The position numbers and the translations under genes were made by a program. DNA of 25,863 bases, taken from positions 1-25,863 of the forward strand of contig CAMLSH010000008.1 in assembly GCA_946482625.1 (NCBI GenBank), read 5' to 3'. Below are positions 7,206 through 19,365 of the stretch, piece after piece. Each line of letters opens with the position of its first letter. The stretch's first letter is position 1. The notes under the pieces are model-generated. The model worked only from the letters and a program-made list of their open reading frames with translations, was not told the DNA's origin and made no database searches. The stretch is from an uncultured Opitutaceae bacterium (lineage in GTDB: Bacteria; Verrucomicrobiota; Verrucomicrobiae; Opitutales; Opitutaceae).

Positions 7206-8267
7206 ATGCTCCCCTACCCCGCTCTTATCGTTCGCGCGTTCGCCGCGTCGGTCGCCTTGCTTAGTGGCTTCACTCCGACACAGGCAGCGCCTTCCGAAAA
7301 CGCCATGGCCGCGTACCTCCTCGTCTATTTCAAGGACGATACTCACGGTCTTTATTTCGCGCTCAGCTCGGATGGCTATACGTTCACCGACGTCAACGGC
7401 GGCCGCCCGGTTCAGCGGGGCGAGGATCTCGCGGAGCAAAAGGGCATACGCGACCCGTACATCCTGCGCGGTCCCGATAACGTATTCTACATGGCGATGA
7501 CCGATCTCCACCTTTTCGCGCAAAAAGCCGGTTACCGCGACACCGAGTGGCAACGCGACCGCACGGGCTACGGCTGGGGCAACAACCGCGCTCTCGTTTT
7601 GATGAAATCCCGCGATCTCATCCACTGGGAGCGTGCGAATCTCCGCATCGACCAATCGTTCCCGAACTTGGCCGACATCGGCTGCGCTTGGGCGCCTTCG
7701 CTGATCTACGACGACAATGCGGAACGCCTGCTGATGACGTTCACGATGCGTTTCTGCAATGGTCGCAACGCGCTCTACTGCGCGCACCTCGATCCCGATT
7801 TCACCCGCTTCGAAGCCGAACCGCGGCGCCTTTTCGATGCTTACCCTGAGGACAAGACCTGCATCGACAGCGACCTCATTCGCGTCGGAGATCGCTACCA
7901 CTTGTTTTATGTTCCCCACGACGGCACTCCCGGCGTGAAACAGGCCATATCGGATCAACTCACCTCCGGCTACCGCTACGATGCCCGCTGGATCGATCCG
8001 GAACCGAAGGCCTGCGAAGCGCCGAATGTCTGGAAACGCATCGGCCAAGACAAGTGGGTGCTCATGTACGACAGCTACGGGGTCGAGCCGCACAACTTCG
8101 GCTTTTGCGAAACCACTGACTTCGAAACGTTCACGCCGATCGGTCGCTTCAACGAAGGCGTCATGAAGACGGTCAACATCGTCTCGCCCAAACACGGCGC
8201 GGTGATCCACCTCACCGCCGCCGAAGCCCGCCGCCTCGCCGACCATTGGAAACTCGGCTCGTTCTAG
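7206..8267 (+). CDS. GH43-family glycosidase, single-domain
   Basis: A 353-residue exported protein with a signal peptide (core FAASVALLSGFTPTQA, likely cut after Ala27 or Ala28). The remainder is a lone GH43-like five-bladed propeller. Asp83 in GIRDPYIL is the probable base, Asp221 or Asp223 in CIDSDL the likely pKa modulator, and Glu271 in CEAPNVWK the likely acid. The third propeller position reads WAPSLIYDD rather than the classic WAPD, as is common in this branch where the second acidic residue lies in the later CID.D motif. It is clearly a different subfamily from the first gene. It starts 65 bases after that gene and ends 18 bases before GH2, so it is an internal operon gene. Expected activity: exo-acting arabinofuranosidase or xylosidase/galactosidase; substrate not determinable from sequence. 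Confidence 0.87.
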   Translation: MLPYPALIVRAFAASVALLSGFTPTQAAPSENAMAAYLLVYFKDDTHGLYFALSSDGYTFTDVNGGRPVQRGEDLAEQKGIRDPYILRGPDNVFYMAMTDLHLFAQKAGYRDTEWQRDRTGYGWGNNRALVLMKSRDLIHWERANLRIDQSFPNLADIGCAWAPSLIYDDNAERLLMTFTMRFCNGRNALYCAHLDPDFTRFEAEPRRLFDAYPEDKTCIDSDLIRVGDRYHLFYVPHDGTPGVKQAISDQLTSGYRYDARWIDPEPKACEAPNVWKRIGQDKWVLMYDSYGVEPHNFGFCETTDFETFTPIGRFNEGVMKTVNIVSPKHGAVIHLTAAEARRLADHWKLGSF

Positions 8268-11722
<3,455 letters not shown>

Positions 11723-11747
11723 TCATTCGTCATCCATTTGTAACTAC

Positions 11748-13742
11748 ATGAATCCCCTACGCATCCTTTCCATTCTGGTCGCATCCGCCCTTTCTCTGTC
11801 CTCGCTGCAGGCCTCTGAATCGGCTGAGCTTCAAATCAGCGTCGACATCGCCGCCGCAGGTACGCCCATCAGTCCCGATCTGGTTGGCATCTTCTTCGAA
11901 GACCTGAACTACGCCGCGGATGGAGGCCTCTACGCGGAGTTGGTTCAGAATCGCTCGTTCGAATACCGCGCCACCGAGCAGCCCACATGGGGACCACTCA
12001 CCGGTTGGGAACTCGTCAGACGCGACGGCGGGACGGGCGATCTCTGGGCGGACAGCACCTATCCGATTCACCCGAACAATCCGCATTGCGCGCTCGTTCA
12101 TATCACCAACGCGGGCGGAGGTGTGGGTTTGTCCAACGCCGGTTTCGACGGCATCCCGGTCACCGCCGGCGACGCCTACGATTTTTCTGTCTTTGTCCGA
12201 ATGATACACGTCGGCGGGCGACGGGACAGCAAACCCATCGGCACACTGCCGTTGAGCGTGCGCCTCGAAACGGGCAACGGAGCGGTGCTGGCAGAGACGC
12301 ACCTGCAAGCATCCGCCCCGGCGGAGTGGACGCAGCTCACGGCCACGCTCACCGTCAGCCAAACGGTTCCCGACGCGCGCTTGGTCGTGCTCGTAAAGTC
12401 GCCTGGCTTAATCGCGATGGACGAAGTTTCCCTCTTCCCGCGGAGGACCTTCAAGGGCCGCAAGAACGGCCTCCGCGCTGACCTCGCCCAAGCCATCGCC
12501 GCCCTGCACCCGAAGTTCGTGCGTTTTCCCGGCGGCTGCCTGGTTCACGGCGACGGCGTGGGCAACATCTACCGCTGGAAAGACACCATCGGCCCCGTCG
12601 AGCAACGCAAAGGTCAGGCGAATATCTGGCGTTACCACCAGACGGTCGGGCTCGGCTACTTCGAATATTTCCAGTTCTGCGAAGACATCGGCGCGAAGCC
12701 ACTGCCTGTCGTTGCCGCCGGCGTTTCGTGCCAGAACTCCTCGCGCTCCCGCGGAACCGGTCAGCAATGTATTCCCATGGCGGATATGCCCGCCTACGTG
12801 CAGGAGGTGCTCGACCTCATCGAGTGGGCCAATGGACCGGCGGACTCCCCGTGGGGAGCGAAGCGGGCTGCCGCCGGCCACCCGGCGCCGTTCGGTCTGA
12901 AATACCTCGGTGTCGGCAACGAGGACAAGATCACTCCGGAGTTCAAGGAACGCTTCAGGATGATCTATGAGGCCGTGAAGAAAGCCCATCCCGAGATCGT
13001 CGTGATCGGCACCGTCGGGCCCAACTCTGAGGGCGAGGACTACGACAAGGGATGGGAATTCGCCACCGAGCTTCGCCTCCCCATGGTGGACGAGCATTAT
13101 TACAAGTCTCCCCAGTGGTTCTGGGAAAACCTCCGGCGTTACGACACTTACGACCGCGCCAAATCCAAAGTATACCTCGGCGAATATGCCGCGCACGATC
13201 CCGCCACCCCGAACACCCTCCGCTCGGCCCTGGCCGAAGCCGCCTACCTCACCAGTCTGGAGCGAAACGGCGACGTCGTTCACTTCGCTTCCTATGCGCC
13301 GCTGCTGGCGCGTCGCAACCGCACCCAGTGGAAAACCGACCTCATCTATTTCACCGGGACGGCTGTGTACCCATCGATAAACTACGAGGTCCAGCGGTTG
13401 GTGAGCGTCAACAGCGGTGATACCGCAATGCCGGTCCGCATTTCTGACGCTCCCACGCGCGACCTCCTGGCGATCTCCGCCGTGCGCGACTCTGCCTCCG
13501 GCGATCTTATCCTGAAAATCGTTAACGGGAATGACCGCGCCCTCCCAGCCACGCTCAATCTGGGTGCCGTCCGCGGCGACAAAGAGCTCACCGCCACCGT
13601 CCTCACGGCGGATCGGCCCGACGTCGCCAACGTGGATGGCGCGCATCCAGCCGCCCTGCCGGTCGTCGACCGCTCACGCGTCGGCGCGACTTTCTCCCGC
13701 ACCTTCCCCGCCAACTCCTTCACTGTTCTCCGGCTGAAGTAA
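11748..13742 (+). CDS. GH51 alpha-L-arabinofuranosidase, secreted
   Basis: A 664-residue enzyme that releases terminal arabinofuranose from arabinan or arabinoxylan. I chose the ATG at 11748 because it yields a clean signal peptide (MNPLRILSILVASALSLSS, cut near QAS); the longer frame back to 11580 adds 56 residues that do not look like an export signal. Domains in order: N-terminal strand with ADGGLYAELVQNRSFEY (57-73); a carbohydrate-binding insert of CBM4/9 type, about 80-232; the TIM barrel with RFPGGCLVHGDG and VGNEDKITPEF; and the C-terminal arabinofuranosidase beta-sandwich from about 560. Acid/base is Glu392 in GVGNEDK and nucleophile Glu479 in YLGEYAAHDP. It follows GH2 after 174 bases and its stop overlaps the ATG of the next GH43 gene (TAATG), which points to translational coupling. 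Confidence 0.94.
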   Translation: MNPLRILSILVASALSLSSLQASESAELQISVDIAAAGTPISPDLVGIFFEDLNYAADGGLYAELVQNRSFEYRATEQPTWGPLTGWELVRRDGGTGDLWADSTYPIHPNNPHCALVHITNAGGGVGLSNAGFDGIPVTAGDAYDFSVFVRMIHVGGRRDSKPIGTLPLSVRLETGNGAVLAETHLQASAPAEWTQLTATLTVSQTVPDARLVVLVKSPGLIAMDEVSLFPRRTFKGRKNGLRADLAQAIAALHPKFVRFPGGCLVHGDGVGNIYRWKDTIGPVEQRKGQANIWRYHQTVGLGYFEYFQFCEDIGAKPLPVVAAGVSCQNSSRSRGTGQQCIPMADMPAYVQEVLDLIEWANGPADSPWGAKRAAAGHPAPFGLKYLGVGNEDKITPEFKERFRMIYEAVKKAHPEIVVIGTVGPNSEGEDYDKGWEFATELRLPMVDEHYYKSPQWFWENLRRYDTYDRAKSKVYLGEYAAHDPATPNTLRSALAEAAYLTSLERNGDVVHFASYAPLLARRNRTQWKTDLIYFTGTAVYPSINYEVQRLVSVNSGDTAMPVRISDAPTRDLLAISAVRDSASGDLILKIVNGNDRALPATLNLGAVRGDKELTATVLTADRPDVANVDGAHPAALPVVDRSRVGATFSRTFPANSFTVLRLK

Positions 13743-15241
13743 TGACCATGCGTTGGCCTCCGCGCGCCCACTCAAACAGCAATCGTCCCATGAACTCCCG
13801 CGACCGGTCCCGCAATCTGCTCAGTGTCACTCTCCATCTCACGATCGTCCTCGCAGCGGGGGCATCCACGATGCCCGCCGCGGACGCGCAGTTCCCGCTC
13901 CAATCGCCGTCGAGCCACGACGCCCAACGCGAGTTTCCGCACGCGCTCATTCCCGACCTGCTCGCTGATCCCAGCATCGTGGAGTTCGACGGCATGTTTT
14001 ACTGTTATGCCACCACCGACGGCATGGGTCAGGGACTCTCGACTTCGGGCCTGCCCGTCGTGTGGAAGTCCCGCGACTTCCTCCACTGGCACTTTGAAGG
14101 CTCCATTTTTCCCCGGAGCTTCGACGCGAAATATTGGGCTCCGAACGCTCCGGTAAAAAAGGACGGCCGCTACTACCTGTTCCCCACTCTCGATGGCCGG
14201 GTCGCGGGCGTCGTCAGCGAGTCGCTTGAAGGACCGTTTCTCGCTTTGGACGGCAAAGAAATCCGCACCGGATCCGGATGGAATTACTTCCCCACCGATC
14301 TGAAACACCCGATCGACGCCGATGTTTTCCAGGACGACGACGGACAGTACTACATGGCTCTGTCGCGTCGAATGATCGCGAAGATGAACCGCGACCTCAC
14401 TGGCTTCGACGGCGCTCCCGTTGAAATAAAAACGCAGCGCGGCGGATACTCGGAAGGCCCGGCGTTGTTCAAACGCGACGGCATCTACTACTATCTTTAC
14501 ACGCTCGGCGGCAATGAAGTGTACCAATACGCGTATATGATGAGCCGCACATCCGTGCTGGGGCCATGGGATGCGCCCGAGCGGGACATCATCGCCACGA
14601 CCGATCATGAACAAAAAATCTTCGGCCCCGGCCACGGCTGCGTCTTCAATCCCGAGGGCTCGTCGCGCTGGTTTTTCGTGCACCTCGAATACGGGCGCTC
14701 GAGCACAAACCGCCAGATCATGGCCGCGGAAATGCACTTCAACGCCGACGGCACGATCCAGCCGATCCAGCTCGCGCCAAAAGGCGTGGGCACGCTCCGT
14801 CGAGATCCCGCCTACGACCGCCCGAACCTGTCCTTCGGCACGCAAGCCACCGCCTCCTCCATCCGTCCCGAGAACCGTGTCCCGCCAATCGCCGATCCCT
14901 CGCTGAATCGGATCGAAACGTTCTCTCCCGCCAACGCGATCGACGGCTCCAACGGCAGCCGCTGGATGGCCGCTGAGACGGATACCTGCTCGTGGTATCA
15001 ACTCGATCTCGGCGCTGTCAGTCAGGTGGCAAGAACCGAGCTCTATTTCGTCCAGCCCACTGTCGGCCACGCCTATCGGCTCGAGTCCTCCATCGATGGA
15101 GTAACGTGGAAACCCTGCGGCGGCCACCCGGACGTCCAGGTGAAATCTCCGCACACGGATGCGGACATCGGCGCGGCACGATTTCTGAAAGTCACCGTGC
15201 TTCACGGCACGCCAGGACTCTGGGAATTCCGGACGTATTGA
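13742..15241 (+). CDS. GH43 glycosidase with C-terminal discoidin/CBM32-like domain
   Basis: A 499-residue exported enzyme and the last gene of the plus operon. The GH43 propeller spans about 65-345: base Asp76 in LADPSIVEFDG, the pKa-modulating Asp192 or Asp194 in IDADVFQDDDG, and acid Glu238 in YSEGPALFKRDG. WAPNAPV at 132-138 replaces the WAPD seen in other subfamilies. The C-terminal region from about 370 (SFGTQATASS, ANAIDGSNGSRWMA, WYQLDLG) is a discoidin (F5/8 type C, CBM32-like) carbohydrate-binding domain, probably anchoring the enzyme to galactose- or uronate-bearing glycans. The ATG at 13742 overlaps the GH51 stop. An alternative ATG at 13790 removes 16 residues and gives a more normal signal peptide (NLLSVTLHLTIVLAAGAS core), so the true start could be either. 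A terminator hairpin directly follows the stop. Confidence 0.9.
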   Translation: MTMRWPPRAHSNSNRPMNSRDRSRNLLSVTLHLTIVLAAGASTMPAADAQFPLQSPSSHDAQREFPHALIPDLLADPSIVEFDGMFYCYATTDGMGQGLSTSGLPVVWKSRDFLHWHFEGSIFPRSFDAKYWAPNAPVKKDGRYYLFPTLDGRVAGVVSESLEGPFLALDGKEIRTGSGWNYFPTDLKHPIDADVFQDDDGQYYMALSRRMIAKMNRDLTGFDGAPVEIKTQRGGYSEGPALFKRDGIYYYLYTLGGNEVYQYAYMMSRTSVLGPWDAPERDIIATTDHEQKIFGPGHGCVFNPEGSSRWFFVHLEYGRSSTNRQIMAAEMHFNADGTIQPIQLAPKGVGTLRRDPAYDRPNLSFGTQATASSIRPENRVPPIADPSLNRIETFSPANAIDGSNGSRWMAAETDTCSWYQLDLGAVSQVARTELYFVQPTVGHAYRLESSIDGVTWKPCGGHPDVQVKSPHTDADIGAARFLKVTVLHGTPGLWEFRTY

Positions 15242-15242
15242 G

Positions 15243-15275
15243 CCGTCCCGCTCGGGACGGGTTGAAATTTTTTTT
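15243..15275 (+). terminator. rho-independent-type terminator after the GH43-discoidin gene
   Basis: A perfect 7-bp stem, CCGTCCC (15243-15249) and GGGACGG (15254-15260) with loop GCTC, starts two bases after the TGA. A run of eight Ts is at 15268-15275. Seven bases (GTTGAAA) separate the stem from the T-run, more than usual, so it may be weaker than a classic one. It would close the five-gene operon before the LacI gene. Confidence 0.7.
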
Positions 15276-15342
15276 GGCGGTGGGCTGAGATTTCGCAGGC
15301 ACTCCAAGCCCGCCCGAGGAACCGACTCGACACCTTCGTTAC

Positions 15343-15354
15343 TTTTGCGGAAAA
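15343..15354. promoter_or_regulatory. candidate LacI-type operator at the regulator gene
   Basis: TTTTGCGGAAAA, nearly palindromic and nearly identical to the string at 5563-5573 in the hydrolase operon leader. It covers the first possible TTG start of the LacI gene, which would fit autorepression if translation begins at a later codon. There is no experimental or statistical support here. Confidence 0.33.
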
Positions 15355-16466
15355 GGCTCGAAGGGTTCCGTCACCCGCATGGAACGATCTTCCCAATCCA
15401 ACCATTGAATACGTCTAGGAAATCCGGGAGGCCCGTCACTCAGGCCGACATCGCCGAGGCGTTGCGAATATCGCAGTACGCCGTTTCGCTGGCTTTGCGA
15501 AACAGCCCGGCGATCTCCGGGGAACAGCGTAAGCGGGTCCACACACTGGCGCAGCAAATGGGGTACCGCCCCAATCCTGCCGCGAGTGCCCTGGTCAACT
15601 TGAGAAACGCCAGCAGCCATGCGGGCGAAGTCCGGGAGGCGCTGGCCTGGCTCAATTTCTGGCCCGACAAAAAACAGCTTCGCCGCTGGGGTGAATTCGA
15701 CCGCTACTGGCAAGGGGCGGAAGCGTGCGCGCAGAAATTCGGATATCGGCTCGAAGAGTTCAGCTGTCCCGGCATCCCCCTAAAGCGGCTGGAGCAGCAG
15801 CTTCGTGCCCGCGGTATCCAGGGAATCCTGCTTCCGCCCCATGGCGGTCTCCGCCTCGATCTGACGAAATTCGGATGGCACCAGTTCTCTGTCGTTCGCT
15901 TTGGCACCACGCTGGAGGAGCCGAAAGTCCACACCGTGGGCGCCGACTCCGTGGCGAACGTGATCTGCGCGTTCACCAGGATGCGCCAGCGCGGCTACCG
16001 CCGCATCGGGTTTGTCGGTTACCCCCCAGGCTCGCGGCTCACGCTCCACGCTTTTCTCGGAAGCCAGCAACTCGTACCGTCCGGCGAGCGCATCCCTCCT
16101 TTTGACATGAGCGGAGTCGCCGAGGAAGTGACCAGGTATCAGCGTCCTTTCGCCGAGTGGCTAGAGGAGCACCGGCCAGACGCGATTCTCACCGAGGTGA
16201 TGCATGTTCCCGCTATGCTGGCACGCGCCGGCCGGCGAATACCCCATGACGTTGCCCTCGCCGGCACCACCGTTCTGGATATTCCGGCTATCACGGCGGG
16301 AATCGATCAGCGTCCCGCCGAAATCGGGCGCGTGGCGGTGCTTGTATTGTTGTCCTTGTTACGCGACCACGACCGCGGCATCCCCGCTATTCGCCGCGAC
16401 GTCGTGATTGAAGGCCAGTGGATCGACGGTCGCAGCCTGCCACGCCGAGCCGCGCGACGCGGTTGA
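15345..16466 (+). CDS. LacI-family transcriptional regulator
   Basis: A 373-residue DNA-binding regulator, read from a TTG start. The helix-turn-helix lies at about residues 30-80: VTQADIAEALRISQYAVSLA, then RNSPAISGEQRKRVHTLAQQ and GYRPNPAASALVN, a typical LacI headpiece and linker. Residues about 95-365 form the sugar-binding, periplasmic-binding-protein-like domain (RGIQGILLPPHGG, RMRQRGYRRIGFVGYP, ITAGIDQRPAEIGRVAVLVL). No ATG is available near the start; a second TTG at 15405 gives a start 10 residues before the headpiece, closer to family norms. It follows the operon terminator on the same strand, so it has its own promoter or depends on read-through. Most likely it senses a released sugar or oligosaccharide and controls the hydrolase operon. 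Confidence 0.88.
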   Translation: MRKRLEGFRHPHGTIFPIQPLNTSRKSGRPVTQADIAEALRISQYAVSLALRNSPAISGEQRKRVHTLAQQMGYRPNPAASALVNLRNASSHAGEVREALAWLNFWPDKKQLRRWGEFDRYWQGAEACAQKFGYRLEEFSCPGIPLKRLEQQLRARGIQGILLPPHGGLRLDLTKFGWHQFSVVRFGTTLEEPKVHTVGADSVANVICAFTRMRQRGYRRIGFVGYPPGSRLTLHAFLGSQQLVPSGERIPPFDMSGVAEEVTRYQRPFAEWLEEHRPDAILTEVMHVPAMLARAGRRIPHDVALAGTTVLDIPAITAGIDQRPAEIGRVAVLVLLSLLRDHDRGIPAIRRDVVIEGQWIDGRSLPRRAARRG

Positions 16467-16550
16467 ACCACCAGTTCGCAACGCAGGCGCTTTCCCTCTC
16501 GATACGCCTGTCGTCTTCGCGAGGCGAACGGGCGGCGGCGAAGGACGCAT

Positions 16551-16572
16551 GTTAACCGCCACCTCGGCTAAC
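16551..16572. terminator. weak hairpin between the two converging operons
   Basis: GTTA-A-CCG pairs with CGG-C-TAAC (one mismatch) around loop CCACCT, covering the GH78 stop codon (16568-16570). No T-run follows on either strand. It is the only stem I can see in the 101 bases between the LacI and GH78 genes, which converge here. Confidence 0.22.
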
Positions 16573-19360
16573 GGCCCGAACTAACAACGAACTCGAAACG
16601 CCCGGACCCAACGGTCAACCGGACGCAGCCATCGTCAGCGACTGCCGAGGTAATCCCGACTGCGGACGCCACCGATCTTCCGTTCTCGCGCACGGAGTCG
16701 ATAGTCGACGCGGGAACGACGATTTCCGCGCTCGTGTTGGCGGGAACAGTCACGGCAAGCGTCAACCCAGCGTCGCTCCGCGCCCACTCGACAGAAATCA
16801 GGCCGTGCGGCGTCTGGAGCTGGCAACGAGCGTGCGTCAACGCGGCGTTTTGGGTAATCGGCGCGACCCGGAATTTCTTGTAACCAGGCTCGACGATTTC
16901 CACGCCGCCAAGGTACTGGAACATCCAGTCGGCAACTGCGCCGTACGCGTAGTGGTTAAACGAATTCATATCCACCGGACCGAACTGGCCGTCGGCGCGA
17001 ATGCTGTTCCAGCGCTCCCACATCGTCGTGGCGCCCATGCGGATTTCGAAGCCCCACGATGGATAGTCCTCGTTGAGCAGCAGCCGCATGGCCAGATCGT
17101 CGCGACCGATTTTGCTGAGCGCTGGCAGCAGCCATGGCGTGCCCAGAAATCCGGTTCTTAGGTGGAAATTATCTGCCGCGAGTTTCTCGATGAACTTCGC
17201 CGCCGTCTGCGCGCGCTCGGCCGGATCTGCGATCAGATCCATGCCCAGTGCCATCGCATAAACGGTCTGCGTGCCCATCTCGATCGCTCCGTCAGGGCGG
17301 CGATATGCGTTCACAAACGCCTCGCGAATCCCCGGCACCGACGCGGCCCACTCGGCCGCCTCAGCGGTCTCGCCGATGGCTGCCGCCATCTCGGCCATCA
17401 TGCGGGTGTTCTCCGCGAAATACGCCGTGGCGATCACGCGATGCTCGGCGAGCCGGTCCACGCCTTCCAGATTGAGCCAGTCACCCGAAAACCAGGAGCT
17501 GCGTCCCTCTTCTAGCAGGTTGCCATCCTTCGTCGCACTCGCGTGAACAAAGCGGTAGAACCGCCGCATCCACTCCCAATTTCTCCGCACGATGCGCGTG
17601 TCGCCAGTTGCGCGCCAGACTGCGTAAGGAACAGCGATGAACGCATCGGACCAGCCCACGCCCGTAGCATCGAAATAGTCGCGCGGCTGCGGCACGACTG
17701 CCGGGATGTTTCCGCTGACGCGCTGGGCATCGCGCACGTCGTCCATCCACTTCGAGAGAAACGCGCGCGTGTCTTGATAACGCGCCGCGGTCGGCGCGAA
17801 GACTGCGATGTCTCCGGTCCAGCCGAGCCGCTCGTCGCGCGCGGGCGTGTCCGTCGGAATCGACAGGAAGTTTCCGCGCTGTCCCCAGCGGATGTTGCGC
17901 ACAAGCTGATCGAGCATCGGATGCGAAAGCCGCAAATCGCCCGTGTCCGGCAAGTCCGAGCCCAGCACGACGGCCTGCACGTCGCCTGCTTCCGGCGGTG
18001 CATCCACGCCCGTGATCTCGACATAGCGAAAGCCGTGCTGCGTGAACGTCGGCTGATAGACCACCGTTTCATCGCGCGCGAATGTATAGGTATCGGTCAC
18101 TTGGGCGGAGCGAAAGTTTTCCGTATAGAGCCGCCCGCTACGCTCGCCCTGACGATTGAGCTCCTCGGCGTACCGTAGGCGAACCGTCTGCCCCGACTTC
18201 CCGGTGAGCTTAACCCGCGCGACGCCGACGAGATTCTGGTCGAGGTCATAAACAAATTCGTCCGGCGCCGGCTCCGTGCGCGTGCGCGCCGTCAACACCT
18301 CGGTCGCACGGACCGGCTCGTCGGGTTGCGGAACGAGATTGCTGGTGTCGCCCCAGGCGAACGCCACGGGCGTCCAATTCGACGCGTCGAACTCCGCGCG
18401 ATTCCAGCCGGGGTGTTCCCGCCGGGCGTCGTAGCTTTCGCCGTCTTGCAGATCGGCAAGGACAAACGGCCCTTGGGCTGAGCGCCAGTTCCCATCGGTC
18501 ACAAAGTCCTCGACTGAGCCATCTTCATAGGTGACGCGGATCTTCGCAATCAACGCGAGTGTGTCACCGTAGATCTGATACCAACCGAGGCCGACCTTGC
18601 CGCGATACCAGCCGTCACCCAGCGCTGCGCCGATCGCGTTGTCGCCCACACGCAGGTGCGCCGTCACATCGTACGTTTGCGACTGAAGGCGTCGCGTATA
18701 GTCTGTCCATCCAGGCGCGAGGAACTGATCGCCGACTTTCTCGCCGTTGAGCCAGAGTTGGTAAACGCCGTGCGCGGAAGCGTAGAGCCGCGCGCGCTTC
18801 ACCGGCTTCGAGAGCTTGACGACGCGGCGCAGCAGCGGACGCGCAAGCGAGGTACTTTCTTCGGCGCCGCGCCCTTTTGGTTTCGCGTGCGAGATCCACC
18901 GGGCGTGCGCCCAATCGTCCGACGTCAGTCCTGTTTCGAACCACGCCGGCGTGCTCCATTCGCTCGCGACGCCATTTCCGTCCCAAATTTTCACCTGCCA
19001 GTAGTATCGGGTGGCTGGGCGCAGCCACACCGTCGCGGGTAACGCGATGTCGATTTGCCGGTCTGAAACGACGCGGCCCGAGTCCCACACGTCGGCCCCG
19101 GATTCGGTCGTGCCGACACGCACGTGATAGGCGCTCTGCACAGTGCCGCGCGCTTCGGATTCGATGCCCCACGCCAGCGAAAGGTCGTCGCCGCCGATGC
19201 CGAGGGGATTGACGCGCCCGTTGGTTGTCATCCGCCCGACCGAGAGCGCGGATACTTCACCAGCCACCGCGCAACTCAGGAGAAGCGCAACCACCGGCAG
19301 TCGCCCAACTGGCAATCGCCGCGCTATCACGCGAAGAACAAGCGTTGGAAGCCAATGCAT
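16568..19360 (-). CDS. GH78 alpha-L-rhamnosidase, secreted
   Basis: A 930-residue inverting enzyme that removes alpha-L-rhamnose from rhamnogalacturonan fragments or glycosides. Domains in order: signal region 1-39 (core LPVVALLLSCAVAG; a lipoprotein cut at Cys30 is possible but its lipobox is poor); fibronectin-like N-domain about 40-145 (YYWQVKIWDGNG); Bac_rhamnosid_N beta-sandwich about 180-345 (RLYASAHGVYQLWLNG, GDGWYRGKVG); concanavalin-like domain about 350-470; (alpha/alpha)6 barrel about 475-810; and a C-terminal sandwich (GLISVEWARS). The acid candidate is Glu510 in PARDERLGWTGD and the base candidate Glu782 in TMWERWNS. I chose the ATG at 19360 because it lies 5 bases after the stop of the preceding GH43 gene and starts a signal peptide; a longer frame to 19627 only overlaps that gene. 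It is the last gene of the minus operon. Confidence 0.94.
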   Translation of the reverse strand: MHWLPTLVLRVIARRLPVGRLPVVALLLSCAVAGEVSALSVGRMTTNGRVNPLGIGGDDLSLAWGIESEARGTVQSAYHVRVGTTESGADVWDSGRVVSDRQIDIALPATVWLRPATRYYWQVKIWDGNGVASEWSTPAWFETGLTSDDWAHARWISHAKPKGRGAEESTSLARPLLRRVVKLSKPVKRARLYASAHGVYQLWLNGEKVGDQFLAPGWTDYTRRLQSQTYDVTAHLRVGDNAIGAALGDGWYRGKVGLGWYQIYGDTLALIAKIRVTYEDGSVEDFVTDGNWRSAQGPFVLADLQDGESYDARREHPGWNRAEFDASNWTPVAFAWGDTSNLVPQPDEPVRATEVLTARTRTEPAPDEFVYDLDQNLVGVARVKLTGKSGQTVRLRYAEELNRQGERSGRLYTENFRSAQVTDTYTFARDETVVYQPTFTQHGFRYVEITGVDAPPEAGDVQAVVLGSDLPDTGDLRLSHPMLDQLVRNIRWGQRGNFLSIPTDTPARDERLGWTGDIAVFAPTAARYQDTRAFLSKWMDDVRDAQRVSGNIPAVVPQPRDYFDATGVGWSDAFIAVPYAVWRATGDTRIVRRNWEWMRRFYRFVHASATKDGNLLEEGRSSWFSGDWLNLEGVDRLAEHRVIATAYFAENTRMMAEMAAAIGETAEAAEWAASVPGIREAFVNAYRRPDGAIEMGTQTVYAMALGMDLIADPAERAQTAAKFIEKLAADNFHLRTGFLGTPWLLPALSKIGRDDLAMRLLLNEDYPSWGFEIRMGATTMWERWNSIRADGQFGPVDMNSFNHYAYGAVADWMFQYLGGVEIVEPGYKKFRVAPITQNAALTHARCQLQTPHGLISVEWARSDAGLTLAVTVPANTSAEIVVPASTIDSVRENGRSVASAVGITSAVADDGCVRLTVGSGRFEFVVSSGR

Positions 19361-19365
19361 GAAGA

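Noticed and set aside
13772..15307. Open frame of 511 codons on the minus strand opposite the GH43-discoidin gene
   Set aside because: Same reason: antisense shadow of a convincing gene with no family motifs of its own.
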